Assembly: GCA_002482005.1 (NCBI GenBank)
Contig: DLFD01000069.1
Span: 76,205 to 140,204, forward strand
Length of the DNA stretch: 64,000 nucleotides
Direction of reading: 5' to 3'
Source of the DNA: Lachnospiraceae bacterium UBA7729
GTDB lineage: Bacteria > Bacillota > Clostridia > Lachnospirales > Lachnospiraceae
Shown piece after piece: positions 16,981-26,300 of the stretch. Under the pieces are notes generated by a model that made no database searches, was not told the DNA's origin, and was given only the letters and a program-made list of their open reading frames with translations. How positions within the stretch are numbered: the first letter of the stretch is position 1; each line of letters opens with the position of its first letter. The position numbers were made by a program, and so were the translations under genes.

Positions 16981-18498
16981 ATGCTGTCCAACAACATTCC
17001 GAAGATCAAAGTCGGTATCGTCGCGGTCTCCCGTGACTGCTTCCCGGCTCCGCTGGCTGTAAACAGAAGAAAGGCTCTTGTCGAGGCTTATGAGAACAAG
17101 TACGGCAAGGACGATATCTATGAGTGTCCGATCACCATCGTCGAGAGCGAGACCGATATGGTAGCTGCTCTTGAGGACATCAAGAAGGCAGGATGCAACG
17201 CTCTTTGCGTATACCTCGGAAACTTCGGACCGGAGATCTCCGAGACCCTGCTTGCAAAGCACTTTGACGGACCGAAGATGTTCTGCGCAGCTGCAGAAGA
17301 GAGCCAGAACGATCTTTATGACGGACGTGGAGATGCATACTGCGGCATGCTGAACGCAAGCTACAACATTGCGCTCCGCAACATCAGGGCTTACATTCCG
17401 GATTACCCGGTCGGCAACGCGGAAGAGTGCGCGGATATGGTCCACGACTTCCTGCCGGTTGCAAGAGTTGCGTACGGACTTGATCATCTGAAGATCATCT
17501 CCTTCGGACCGAGACCGTCAAACTTCCTTGCATGCAACGCTCCGATCAAGCAGCTTTATAACCTGAACGTCGAGATCGAGGAAGAGTCCGAGCTGGATCT
17601 GTTTGAGTCCTACACCAAGCACATGGAAGCTTACGAGAGCGGCAAGGATAAGAGAGCAGACGATACCATGGCTGACATGGCGGCAGAGATGCATTATGAG
17701 AAGGGCAAGGAGCCTGCAATGCTGAAGAAGCTTGCAGTCTACGAACTGACTCTTCTTGACTGGGCTGACGAGCACAAGGGATACAGAGAATTCGTGGCTC
17801 TGACTACAAAGTGCTGGCCGGCATTCCAGGATATGTTCAAGTTCGTTCCGTGCTATGTCAACAGCCGTCTGATGAGAAGAGGGATCCCGGTATCCTGCGA
17901 AGTTGATATCTACGGAACCCTTTCCGAATACATCGGACTCTGCATCAGCGGAGACGAGGTTACCCTTCTTGATATCAACAACTCCGTACCGCATGATATG
18001 TACGAGGAGTCCATCAAGGGCAAGTTCGATTACAGCTTCACAGATACCTTCATGGGATTCCATTGCGGAAACACCTGCTCTTCCAAGATCGGCGGCGCTC
18101 ATCTGTCCTATCAGAGGATCATGGCAAGGACTCATCCGCAGGATTGGTGCGACGGTACCATCGAGGGCGATATCGTTCCAGGCGACATCACATTCTACAG
18201 ACTGCAGTCTACTGCTGACAGCAAGCTCCGTGCTTATGCGGCAGAGGGCGAAGTCCTTCCGGTTGCAACCAAGAGCTTCGGCGGCATCGGCGTATTCGCT
18301 ATCAAGGAGATGGGACGCTTCTACCGCTACTGGCTGATCTCCAAGAACTTCCCGCATCATGGCGCGGTTATGTTCGGCCACTATGGAAAGGCTCTTTACG
18401 AGGCGCTCAAGTACATCGGAGTAGATCCGTCCGAGATCGGCTACAACCGTCCGGCAGGTCTTCCGTATGCAGATGAGAACCCGTTTGTAAGAAGATAA
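16981..18498 (+). CDS. L-fucose/L-arabinose-isomerase-family sugar isomerase
   Basis: Predicted Mn-dependent aldose-ketose isomerase, 505 residues, of the L-fucose/L-arabinose isomerase superfamily. It opens KVGIVAVSRDCFP. Candidate metal ligands are E307 (SCEVDIYG) and D331 (TLLDINNS), spaced 24 residues apart as in E. coli FucI (E337 and D361), plus the C-terminal His pair H459-H460 (NFPHHGAVMFGHYG). It is not homologous to XylA. In this island it is the only isomerase, beside a xylulokinase, with no fucose aldolase or ribulose epimerase. A D-xylose or other pentose substrate is therefore plausible. The codon choice (few rare codons) and the strong promoter suggest high expression. Confidence 0.88.
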   Translation: MLSNNIPKIKVGIVAVSRDCFPAPLAVNRRKALVEAYENKYGKDDIYECPITIVESETDMVAALEDIKKAGCNALCVYLGNFGPEISETLLAKHFDGPKMFCAAAEESQNDLYDGRGDAYCGMLNASYNIALRNIRAYIPDYPVGNAEECADMVHDFLPVARVAYGLDHLKIISFGPRPSNFLACNAPIKQLYNLNVEIEEESELDLFESYTKHMEAYESGKDKRADDTMADMAAEMHYEKGKEPAMLKKLAVYELTLLDWADEHKGYREFVALTTKCWPAFQDMFKFVPCYVNSRLMRRGIPVSCEVDIYGTLSEYIGLCISGDEVTLLDINNSVPHDMYEESIKGKFDYSFTDTFMGFHCGNTCSSKIGGAHLSYQRIMARTHPQDWCDGTIEGDIVPGDITFYRLQSTADSKLRAYAAEGEVLPVATKSFGGIGVFAIKEMGRFYRYWLISKNFPHHGAVMFGHYGKALYEALKYIGVDPSEIGYNRPAGLPYADENPFVRR

Positions 18499-18515
18499 CA
18501 GCAGGCTTTTTGCTG

Positions 18516-18545
18516 CTGCAGGCACCCTCTGACGGATGCCTGCAG
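18516..18545 (+). other. Hairpin after the sugar isomerase
   Basis: Stem CTGCAGGCA / TGCCTGCAG around a 12-base loop, without a T-run. It precedes the true terminator 20 bases downstream and may protect the 3' end of the abundant isomerase mRNA. Confidence 0.5.
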
Positions 18546-18566
18546 AAGAAAGTACGTGCTAAAGCG

Positions 18567-18603
18567 GCGGGTATACAGGAGATCTTGTATACCCGCTTTT
18601 TTA
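18567..18603 (+). terminator. Strong terminator between isomerase and galM
   Basis: Perfect 11-base stem GCGGGTATACA / TGTATACCCGC with an eight-base loop, followed by a run of six T residues. Confidence 0.9.
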
Positions 18604-18659
18604 AAGCCAGTTCAGGAAAACGGTTTCGTAACCGTCTTCCGATTACAGGGAGGTGTCTT

Positions 18660-19712
18660 ATGGCAGTTACACAGAGCAGTTTCGGAAAGAGCAGAGAGGG
18701 CGAAGAGCTTTCTCTTTTCACGATCGGGAATGCCAGCGGGACCAGGGTGGTGGTTTCTGATCTCGGAGCCACGATCGTCTCGATCTTCTTCAGGGACAAG
18801 AGCGGGACGGAGAAGGATATCATCCTCGGCTATGATACTCCGGAGGGATACTATAACGGAACCTGCTTCTTCGGCGCCTGCATCGGAAGATCCGGCAACC
18901 GTATCGACAAGGGCAGATTCACGATCGATGGCAGGACCTATCAGCTGGCGATCAACGACAATCAGAACAACCTTCATTCCGGGCCGGACGGTTTCGACAG
19001 CAGAAGGTTTACTCTGACGGGAAAGACGGAAGATTCCGTAACCCTGTCGCTGGAAGACCCGGACCTTCGTCAGGGATATCCGGGCAACTTCAGGATGTCT
19101 GTCACCTACACACTGACCGATGACAACAAGCTGATGCTGCACTATACGGCAGCCTGTGACCAGGACACTGTATGCAATCTCACGAACCATACTTACTTCA
19201 ACCTTGGCGGCCATGACTCCGGCAGCATCGAGGACACTGAGCTCTGGCTTGCGGCAAAGGAGTACACTCCTGTCATCGACCATGAAGCGATCCCGACAGG
19301 TGAATATGCTCCGGTCGCGGGAACTCCGTTTGACTTCACGACTCCGAAGACAATTGGAAGAGACATCCGGGAGGACAATGAGCAGCTGAAGTTTGTCGGC
19401 GGCTATGATCACAATTTTGTCCTGCAGCATGAAAGAAGCGGTGCCTTGAAGTTTGCTGAGGCATATCAGCCCAGGACCGGTATCTGCATGGAGTGCTTCA
19501 CTGATCTTCCAGGATTCCAGTTCTATGCAGGAAACTTCATCACGGAAGGGGAAAAGGGAAAGAAGGGTGCTGTCTACGGTAAGCGCTGCGGCTTCTGCCT
19601 TGAGACACAGTTCTATCCGAATTCCATCAATCAGGAGGGCTTTGCAAGGCCGCTCCTGAAGGCAGGGGAGACTTTCGAGTCAACTACAGCCTATCAATTC
19701 TCTGTAAGATAA
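18660..19712 (+). CDS. galM: Aldose 1-epimerase (galactose mutarotase family)
   Basis: Interconverts alpha and beta anomers of aldoses in the cytoplasm. The 350-residue product shows the family motifs GRSGNRI, NNLHSGPDGFD, the catalytic His in NLTNHTYFNLGG near residue 180, GYDHNFVL and the catalytic-region Glu in CMECFTDLPGFQFYAGNF. I chose the ATG at 18660, which follows AGGGAGGTG. A longer frame from 18510 would run through the preceding terminator. It would supply the anomer used by the isomerase next to it. A terminator closes the gene. Confidence 0.92.
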   Translation: MAVTQSSFGKSREGEELSLFTIGNASGTRVVVSDLGATIVSIFFRDKSGTEKDIILGYDTPEGYYNGTCFFGACIGRSGNRIDKGRFTIDGRTYQLAINDNQNNLHSGPDGFDSRRFTLTGKTEDSVTLSLEDPDLRQGYPGNFRMSVTYTLTDDNKLMLHYTAACDQDTVCNLTNHTYFNLGGHDSGSIEDTELWLAAKEYTPVIDHEAIPTGEYAPVAGTPFDFTTPKTIGRDIREDNEQLKFVGGYDHNFVLQHERSGALKFAEAYQPRTGICMECFTDLPGFQFYAGNFITEGEKGKKGAVYGKRCGFCLETQFYPNSINQEGFARPLLKAGETFESTTAYQFSVR

Positions 19713-19731
19713 GGGAGAGACCAAAACAGGA

Positions 19732-19770
19732 AGACGGCAGCGTGCATGATCGCATGCTGCCGTCTTTTTC
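19732..19770 (+). terminator. Terminator after galM
   Basis: Stem of 13 bases with one G-T pair (GACGGCAGCGTGC / GCATGCTGCCGTC), six-base loop, then CTTTTTC. The gap after it, up to 20006, is AT-rich and holds the regulatory region of the transporter operon. A GGACAT/TTGTCC pair lies at 19829-19849, but I see no clear -35/-10 pair. Confidence 0.85.
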
Positions 19771-20006
19771 TGCCTCCATTCAGTATTCTGTTAAACGGTT
19801 GATATAGCACAAATATGCTCATTGAAAAGGACATAGTGCAATTTTGTCCAAAAAATATATGCCTGGCTGAATTCTTTCGTCAAAATAAGACTAATATGAG
19901 GCAATATTTTCTATTTATCCGTCATTGTTACCGTGATATCATAACACCAGTTGCAAGGGCAGCAGATGCCCTGTATGATTTCACAATTCTCAAGGAGGAA
20001 AATGAG

Positions 20007-21089
20007 ATGAAGAAACAGTTGATCAGCATGATTCTTTGCGGAGCCATGGTCGCAGGCATGGGACTTAGCGCATTCGCAGGCGAGACCGAAGCAGATGTCC
20101 TTCCGGGCAACGGCCAGAAGATCGGCGTTTCGATGCCGACCAAGGATCTGCAGAGATGGAACCAGGACGGCGACAACATGAAGAAGCAGCTGGAAGCAGC
20201 AGGCTATGTCGTTGACCTGCAGTACGCTTCCAACGATGTTCAGACTCAGCTGTCCCAGGTTGAGAACATGATCTCCTCCGGTGACGAAGTCCTGGTTATC
20301 GCGGCAATCGAAGGATCTTCCCTCGGCGAAGCTCTCACGATGGCAAAAGAGAACGAGATCCCGGTATTCGCATATGACAGACTGCTGATGGATTCCGATG
20401 CTGTTTCCTACTATGCGACATTCGATAACTACATGGTCGGCACCGTTCAGGGCAACTACCTGGTAGACGCTCTTGATCTTGAGAACGCTGACGGACCGTT
20501 CAACCTTGAGATCACCGCAGGTGATCCGGGCGACAACAACGCAGGCTACTTCTTCAACGGAGCTATGGATGTCCTGAATCCGTACATCGAGTCCGGCAAG
20601 CTGGTAGTAAAGTCCGGCCAGAAGACCTTCGAAGAGTGCGCTACCGCACAGTGGAAGACCGAGACCGCTCAGTCCCGCGCAGAGAACATTCTTTCCTCCA
20701 ACTACGCTGACGGAACCAACGTCGACGCATGGCTGTGCTCCAACGACTCCACCGCTCTTGGTGTTGAGAACGCTCTGGCAGCGAACTACACCGGAGAGTA
20801 TCCGATCGTTACCGGTCAGGACTGCGATAAGGAGAATGTCAAGAACATGATCGCCGGCAAGCAGAGCATGTCCGTATTCAAGGATACACGTACTCTTGCT
20901 ACTCAGGTCGTCAAGATGATCGGCCAGCTGCTTAACGGCCAGGAAGTCGATGTCAATGATACCGAAACCTACAACAACAACGTGATCACCGTTCCGTCTT
21001 ATCTGTGCGAACCGGTATTCGCTGATGTCAACAACTACAAGGAACTGCTTCTTGATTCTGGTTACTACACTGAGGATGACCTCAAGTAA
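20007..21089 (+). CDS. chvE: ChvE-type multiple-monosaccharide binding protein
   Basis: Extracytoplasmic sugar-binding component of an ABC importer, 360 residues. It has a Sec-type signal peptide of about 24 residues (SAFA cleavage region) and no canonical lipobox, although LCGA occurs earlier. The mature part follows ChvE closely: IGVSMPTKDLQRWNQDGDNM, LVIAAIEGSS, AYDRLLMDSDAVSYYATFDN and GQDCDKENVKNMIAGKQSM. The ATG at 20007 follows AAGGAGG. A longer frame from 19815 lacks a ribosome binding site and would bury the signal peptide. It is followed by a hairpin and the ATPase gene. ChvE-type proteins bind several aldoses, so the ligand is not fixed. Confidence 0.9.
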   Translation: MKKQLISMILCGAMVAGMGLSAFAGETEADVLPGNGQKIGVSMPTKDLQRWNQDGDNMKKQLEAAGYVVDLQYASNDVQTQLSQVENMISSGDEVLVIAAIEGSSLGEALTMAKENEIPVFAYDRLLMDSDAVSYYATFDNYMVGTVQGNYLVDALDLENADGPFNLEITAGDPGDNNAGYFFNGAMDVLNPYIESGKLVVKSGQKTFEECATAQWKTETAQSRAENILSSNYADGTNVDAWLCSNDSTALGVENALAANYTGEYPIVTGQDCDKENVKNMIAGKQSMSVFKDTRTLATQVVKMIGQLLNGQEVDVNDTETYNNNVITVPSYLCEPVFADVNNYKELLLDSGYYTEDDLK

Positions 21090-21163
21090 TTAAAGATCAG
21101 CAGACTGTAAGATGTTCAGGTCCTGATCCGTATCTGAACCGAACAATCGAACAGGAGAAATTT

Positions 21164-21190
21164 ACAGGCGGGTCTAATAAACCCGCCTGT
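21164..21190 (+). terminator. Attenuating hairpin between chvE and mmsA
   Basis: Perfect 10-base stem ACAGGCGGGT / ACCCGCCTGT with a seven-base loop and a weak T-rich tail (CTGTTTG). Partial termination here would give more binding protein than ATPase and permease, as is common in ABC operons. Confidence 0.65.
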
Positions 21191-21231
21191 CTGTTTGAAG
21201 AGCATTATAGGGATAGTTGGAGGGAGACACA

Positions 21232-22773
21232 TTGGCTAAGATATTACTGGAAATGAAGAATATCACAAAGACCTTCCCAGGTGTCAGAGCTCTAGACAAT
21301 GTCAATTTCAAGGTCGAGGAAGGCGAGATCCATGCACTCGTAGGGGAAAACGGAGCCGGTAAGTCCACACTGATGAATGTACTCAGCGGCATCTATCCCT
21401 ACGGAACCTATGAGGGTGACATCATCTATGACGGAGAGGTCTGCAAATTCCACACGATCAAGGATTCCGAGAAAAAAGGAATCGTCATCATCCATCAGGA
21501 GCTTGCCCTGATCCCGGAGATGACCATAGGTGAGAATATGTACCTTGGCAACGAGGTCGGAAGCAAGAGAAACATCGACTGGGACAAGACCTATGCGGAA
21601 GCAGATAAGTATCTGAAGATGGTCAACCTGACTGAATCTTCCAGAACAAAGGTCAAGGAGATCGGTACCGGAAAACAGCAGCTTGTCGAGATCGCGAAAG
21701 CTCTTTCCAAACATGCAAAGCTGCTGATCCTCGATGAGCCGACATCTTCCCTGAATGAGGAAGACTCCCAGGCACTTCTTGATATGATGCTGGAGTTCAA
21801 GAAGCAGGGCATGACGATGATCATCATCACCCACAAGCTGAACGAGGTAGCATATGTCGCGGACAAGATCACGGTCCTCCGCGACGGCGCCACGATCGAA
21901 ACACTGGACGCGCACGGGCCGGAGAAGATCTCGGAGGAGAGGATCATCAAGGGCATGGTCGGCCGTGAGATGACCAACCGCTTCCCGAAGAGGGAAGGAG
22001 TCAAGATCGGCGATATCCAGCTGGAAGTAGACCACTGGACGGTCCAGCATCCGAAGTACACAGAAAGAAAAGTAGTCGACGACGTATCCATATATGTAAG
22101 AAAGGGAGAGGTCGTCGGTATATACGGTCTGATGGGAGCGGGCAGAACAGAACTGTCCATGAGTATCTTCGGCCAGTCCTACGGCAACCTCCTGAACGGA
22201 ACGCTTAAGATCGACGGCAAGGAGATCCATCTGAAGAAGAATGACCCGGCGGACGCCATCAGGCATAAGATCGCTTACGTAACTGAGGACAGAAAAGGCA
22301 ACGGCCTTGTCCTTTCCCAGTCTATCCGTGTCAACACGACCCTGGCCAACCTTGGCGGCGTGTCGAAGCATACCGTGATCGACAAGGACGCCGAGTACGC
22401 GGCGGCGGAAGACTACAGAAAGAAACTGAAGACGAAGACTCCCACCGTCGACCAGCTGGTTGGAAACCTGTCCGGCGGAAACCAGCAGAAGGTCCTGCTG
22501 GCAAAGTGGATGTTCGCGGAACCGGATATCCTGATCCTCGATGAACCTACGAGAGGTATCGATGTCGGCGCGAAATATGAGATCTACTGCATCATCAATG
22601 ATCTTGCTGCTGCAGGGAAGTCCGTCATCATGGTCTCCTCGGAACTGCCGGAAGTCATCGGCATGAGCGACAGAATCTACATCATGAACGCCGGCCACAT
22701 AGCGGGCGAGATGAAGGCTTCTGAAGCGACCCAGGAGAACATCATGGGACTGATCATCGGAAGGGGGCAGTGA
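21232..22773 (+). CDS. mmsA: Multiple-monosaccharide ABC transporter ATP-binding protein
   Basis: Duplicated ABC ATPase (513 residues) that energises sugar import. The first domain has Walker [10 protein letters not shown], the signature region near [19 protein letters not shown] and the H-loop IITHK. The second has a degenerate Walker A (GLMGAGRTE), the signature LSGGNQQKV and Walker [12 protein letters not shown]. This arrangement is typical of RbsA/MglA/XylG/MmsA. I chose TTG at 21232 because GGAGGGAGA lies five bases upstream. The TTG at 21217 would overlap that ribosome binding site. It ends at the start of the first permease gene. Confidence 0.93.
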   Translation: MAKILLEMKNITKTFPGVRALDNVNFKVEEGEIHALVGENGAGKSTLMNVLSGIYPYGTYEGDIIYDGEVCKFHTIKDSEKKGIVIIHQELALIPEMTIGENMYLGNEVGSKRNIDWDKTYAEADKYLKMVNLTESSRTKVKEIGTGKQQLVEIAKALSKHAKLLILDEPTSSLNEEDSQALLDMMLEFKKQGMTMIIITHKLNEVAYVADKITVLRDGATIETLDAHGPEKISEERIIKGMVGREMTNRFPKREGVKIGDIQLEVDHWTVQHPKYTERKVVDDVSIYVRKGEVVGIYGLMGAGRTELSMSIFGQSYGNLLNGTLKIDGKEIHLKKNDPADAIRHKIAYVTEDRKGNGLVLSQSIRVNTTLANLGGVSKHTVIDKDAEYAAAEDYRKKLKTKTPTVDQLVGNLSGGNQQKVLLAKWMFAEPDILILDEPTRGIDVGAKYEIYCIINDLAAAGKSVIMVSSELPEVIGMSDRIYIMNAGHIAGEMKASEATQENIMGLIIGRGQ

Positions 22774-22775
22774 TC

Positions 22776-23945
22776 ATGAACACAAAATCAGTCAGTAAAT
22801 TCCTGAAAGAGAATACGATGACCTTCGCCCTGGTCATCGTGATCATATTCTTCGCGTTCGGCACCGGGGGAAAGATCCTGCTTCCTCAGAATATCAACAA
22901 CCTGTTCTCGCAGAACGGATATGTTTTCATCCTGGCCACCGGTATGCTGCTCTGCATCCTGACCGGAGGCAACATCGACCTGGCGGTAGGTTCGGTCGTC
23001 TGCTTCTGCGGCGGAATCGGCGCGGTCATGATGGATAAGGGAATCAGCGGATTCCTTGCTTTCATCGTCATGATGCTGGTCGGAACAGCCATCGGCGTCT
23101 TCCAGGGCTTCTGGATCGCCTACATGAACGTTCCGCCCTTCATCGTCACGCTGGCCGGCATGTACGCCTTCCGCGGACTTTCCAATGTCGTCCTGAACGG
23201 TTATTCCATCGGTGTCGGCGACAAGGTCTTTCTGGATGTATTCGGCGGCGGCGCTGACTGCTATATCCCGGATTTCATCGGCAAGGGCTCCGGATTCAAC
23301 ATCACCTGCATGATTGCGGGTATTCTGGTCGTCGCGGTCATGGTCGTGATGAATATGAAGGCCTGGATCAGACGCAGAATGAACGGATACAAGACGGATT
23401 CGGCGGCGGCAGAGGTCGGCAAGCTCGTGGTCCTTTCCGCGGTCATACTCTATCTGACCTGGAACCTGTCCAGATACAAGGGAATTCCCACTGTCCTTCT
23501 GTGGATCCTGGGGACTCTGCTCATCTACCACTACATCACCCAGAAGACGGCGATCGGCCGCTATCTGTACGCGGTCGGCGGCAACCGCAAGGCGACCGAG
23601 CTTTCCGGAGTCGATACGAAGAAAGTCTTCTTCATCGCCTACACGAACATGGGCTTTCTGACCGGCCTGGCAGGCGTGCTGACTCTGGCCAGGGCCATGC
23701 AGGGCAACCCGACATTCGGTCAGGGCTATGAGATGGACGCGATCGCTGCCTGCTTCATCGGCGGCGCTTCCGCTTACGGCGGGATCGGAACCATCCCGGG
23801 CATGTTCATCGGCGCAATCCTGCTCGGTGTTATCAACCAGGGCATGAGTATCATGGGCGTATCTTCGAACTACCAGAGTGTGGTCAAGGGCCTTGTCCTT
23901 CTGGTCGCGGTCATGTTCGATGTCATCTCCAAGAAGAAAGAGTAA
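22776..23945 (+). CDS. mmsB: Multiple-monosaccharide ABC transporter permease, copy 1
   Basis: Membrane permease of the RbsC/XylH/MmsB family, about 389 residues with roughly ten helices. Family motifs are LTGGNIDLAVGS near residue 66, PPFIVTLAGMYAFRGLSN, GRYLYAVGGNRKATELSGVDTKK (coupling loop) and GGASAYGGIGTIPGMFIGA. The ATG at 22776 follows AAGGGGG. A GTG at 22770 overlaps the mmsA stop and is an alternative. It is followed 18 bases later by a second, clearly paralogous permease gene. Confidence 0.93.
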   Translation: MNTKSVSKFLKENTMTFALVIVIIFFAFGTGGKILLPQNINNLFSQNGYVFILATGMLLCILTGGNIDLAVGSVVCFCGGIGAVMMDKGISGFLAFIVMMLVGTAIGVFQGFWIAYMNVPPFIVTLAGMYAFRGLSNVVLNGYSIGVGDKVFLDVFGGGADCYIPDFIGKGSGFNITCMIAGILVVAVMVVMNMKAWIRRRMNGYKTDSAAAEVGKLVVLSAVILYLTWNLSRYKGIPTVLLWILGTLLIYHYITQKTAIGRYLYAVGGNRKATELSGVDTKKVFFIAYTNMGFLTGLAGVLTLARAMQGNPTFGQGYEMDAIAACFIGGASAYGGIGTIPGMFIGAILLGVINQGMSIMGVSSNYQSVVKGLVLLVAVMFDVISKKKE

Positions 23946-23963
23946 GGGAGGAGGAAAGGAAAG

Positions 23964-25130
23964 ATGAAAAAAGATGTAAAGACCGTCTTAAAAGACAATA
24001 CGATGGTCATCGTCCTGATCCTCGTATATCTCTTCTTCACGATCACCACGAAGGGCGCTATGTTCCTTCCCATGCAGTTTAACGCGCTGATCACGCAGAA
24101 CGCGTACGTCTTCATTCTGGCCTGCGGCATGCTGATGTGCATCCTGACCGGAGGCAACATCGACCTGTCCTGCGGATCCTTCGTCTGCACGCTGGGCGCC
24201 ATCGGCGGCTACCTGATGGTCATCAAAGGCTGGGGGACCGGAGTTTCCATCGCCGCTTTGCTCGTTGTCTCGGTCATCTATGGCTGCGTCCTCGGCTACC
24301 TGATCGCCTATGTGGATGTCCCGCCGTGGATCGCCACCCTGGCAGGCTATCTGGCTTTCAGAGGCCTGGGTACCCAGATCCTTTCCTCCAACAGTTCGAC
24401 CGGATCCATCGCTCCCTTCCCGGAAAGCTTCCTTAAGCTCTTTTCCGGAAAAATCTTCTCGACGAAGCTGAATGTTCTCAATGTCCCCTGCCTTGTCGTG
24501 GGCATCGTCGCGGTCATTCTTCTCGTCGTATTCAGTTTCCGCGACCGCGCAAACCGGGTGAAGAAGGGCTATGACGCAGACCCACTTGGAATGGTGACCG
24601 CAAAAGTAGCGGCGATCGGAGCCGTCATCCTGCTCTTTGCCTACAAGCTGGCTATGGCAGGCGGCATTCCGACTGTCCTGATCTGGGCAGCCGTGATCGT
24701 GCTTCTGTTTGACTTCATCACCAGCAAGACGACCATCGGCCGTCACTTCTACGTAGTCGGCGGCAACAAGGAAGCCGCGAGACTTTCCGGCATCAACACC
24801 AGGATGGTCATGTTCGCCGCTTACCTGAACATGGCGGTCATCACCGGAATCACGACCTTTACGGTCATGGCGAGATTCCAGGCAGCGAATTCCACTGCAG
24901 GAACCAACTATGAGATGGATGCTATCTCCGCCTGCTTCGTCGGCGGCGCCTCCGCTTACGGCGGGTCCGGCACCGTCCCGGGCATGCTGGTCGGCGCTCT
25001 TCTGATCGGTGTCATCAACCTGGGCATGAGCCTTATGGGGATCGACGCAAACCTGCAGAAGGTCGTCAAGGGTGTCGTCCTTCTCGGCGCTGTAGCCTTT
25101 GATATCATCTCCAAGAAGAAGCAGAAATAA
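23964..25130 (+). CDS. Multiple-monosaccharide ABC transporter permease, copy 2 (paralogue)
   Basis: A second MmsB-type permease of 388 residues, aligned with copy 1 along its whole length (LTGGNIDLSCGS, PPWIATLAGYLAFRGLGTQ, GRHFYVVGGNKEAARLSGINTR, GGASAYGGSGTVPGM). The two are diverged in the outer helices and in the central loop. The ATG follows GGGAGGAGGAAAGG. Usual MmsAB systems have a single permease gene, so this pair probably forms a heterodimer or offers alternative permeases. A terminator-like hairpin follows. Confidence 0.92.
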   Translation: MKKDVKTVLKDNTMVIVLILVYLFFTITTKGAMFLPMQFNALITQNAYVFILACGMLMCILTGGNIDLSCGSFVCTLGAIGGYLMVIKGWGTGVSIAALLVVSVIYGCVLGYLIAYVDVPPWIATLAGYLAFRGLGTQILSSNSSTGSIAPFPESFLKLFSGKIFSTKLNVLNVPCLVVGIVAVILLVVFSFRDRANRVKKGYDADPLGMVTAKVAAIGAVILLFAYKLAMAGGIPTVLIWAAVIVLLFDFITSKTTIGRHFYVVGGNKEAARLSGINTRMVMFAAYLNMAVITGITTFTVMARFQAANSTAGTNYEMDAISACFVGGASAYGGSGTVPGMLVGALLIGVINLGMSLMGIDANLQKVVKGVVLLGAVAFDIISKKKQK

Positions 25131-25154
25131 GTGATCGATATCATGATATAATCG

Positions 25155-25192
25155 ACAAGGGGCCTTACGGATCTTCCGCAGGGCCCTGTTTT
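25155..25192 (+). terminator. Probable terminator of the transporter operon
   Basis: Imperfect stem ACA-GGGCC / GGCCC-TGT with a two-base bulge and a T-rich tail (TGTTTTAT). It separates the importer from the sensor operon. Confidence 0.55.
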
Positions 25193-25271
25193 ATGCACAT
25201 ATCTGCAGAACAAGGCTGCCGGCGGCAGGCCTTTCATTGAATTGTGAAACATGGGGCGAGAGGAGAATCCG

Positions 25272-26300
25272 ATGAAAAAAGCATTTCTGGCTATGACAGC
25301 CATGCTTCTGGCATCTACTTTGATCCTGCTGGGAACCGTCGCCTATTATCAGAAAAAGGTGCAGTCTTTCGTAAGCCCTGAAGGATCGATGAAAGAATAC
25401 GACCACCATTATCTCTTTGTATCTGCTGACAGATCCGGGATGATGCAGGATGTTTTCAAGGCTGCATCGGAAAGCGCAGACCGGGCAGGAGGATATCTGG
25501 AGTGGTGCGGCAGCGGAACGGACAACTCCTACACGGAGGCGGAGTGCATCAATATTTCGATCGCGATGAGGGCGGACGGTATCCTTGTATGTCCGGATGG
25601 AAGCAATGATCTTGCGGATGCGATCGACCGTGCTTCCGATGCCGGCATCCCTGTCGTGACGATCATGAGGGATCTTCCGGATTCAAAGAGGGTCAGCTAT
25701 GCAGGAGTCTCCGGCTACCAGATCGGAGAACTTTACGGAGGCAGACTGATCAGCATGCTCCATGAGGGAATCAACGACGTCTGCCTGCTGGAGAACAAGG
25801 GGACGGGGAAAGACGATACTCAGCTTCTCTACACCAAGATGATCCAGTCTGTTAACAGCGGAGCTCCTTCCGGCAAGACGATCAAGCTGAGGACGGAGGA
25901 GGTCGACAATTTCACGGATTTCGATACGGAGGAAGTGATCCGGAACCTGCTTCTCGGCGATCATGTACCGGATATCCTGATCTGTGTAGACTCGATCCAG
26001 ACGGAGTGCGCGATCCAGGCGCTGATCGGCTATAACCTGGTCGGAGATGTCCAGGTGATCGGATACTATGCCACGGAGCCGATCCTGCATGCGCTGAGGC
26101 AGCAGCTGATCCCGGTGACGATGACCATCGATACGGCTCAGCTTGGAGAGGATTCTGTGCAGGCACTTGATGAATACCGGAAGCTGAAGAGGGTGAACAG
26201 CTACTACAATATCGCTCTTGACAGTATTACCCCCAGAACAGTGGACGCATATATCGAGGCGCATGAACTCGGAGAAGAAGAGGAGGATCCGCTTTCATGA
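25272..26300 (+). CDS. Membrane-anchored periplasmic-binding-type sugar sensor (XylFII-like)
   Basis: A 342-residue protein with an uncleaved N-terminal hydrophobic anchor (about residues 4-26, no lipobox Cys) and an extracellular type I periplasmic-binding fold (RADGILVCPDGSNDLADAI, DAGIPVVTIMRDLPDSKRVSYAGV, DILICVDSIQTECAIQAL). It lies first in an operon and overlaps the histidine kinase by four bases (ATGA). That anchor plus partner layout matches XylFII in the XylFII-LytS-YesN system, where the binding protein passes a sugar signal to the kinase. The ATG at 25272 follows GAGAGGAGA. An upstream ATG at 25251 precedes that site. The ligand is not known. Confidence 0.85.
   Translation: MKKAFLAMTAMLLASTLILLGTVAYYQKKVQSFVSPEGSMKEYDHHYLFVSADRSGMMQDVFKAASESADRAGGYLEWCGSGTDNSYTEAECINISIAMRADGILVCPDGSNDLADAIDRASDAGIPVVTIMRDLPDSKRVSYAGVSGYQIGELYGGRLISMLHEGINDVCLLENKGTGKDDTQLLYTKMIQSVNSGAPSGKTIKLRTEEVDNFTDFDTEEVIRNLLLGDHVPDILICVDSIQTECAIQALIGYNLVGDVQVIGYYATEPILHALRQQLIPVTMTIDTAQLGEDSVQALDEYRKLKRVNSYYNIALDSITPRTVDAYIEAHELGEEEEDPLS

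Noticed and set aside
18510..18659. Upstream extension of galM
   Set aside because: It would translate the terminator at 18567-18603; the ATG at 18660 has a good ribosome binding site.
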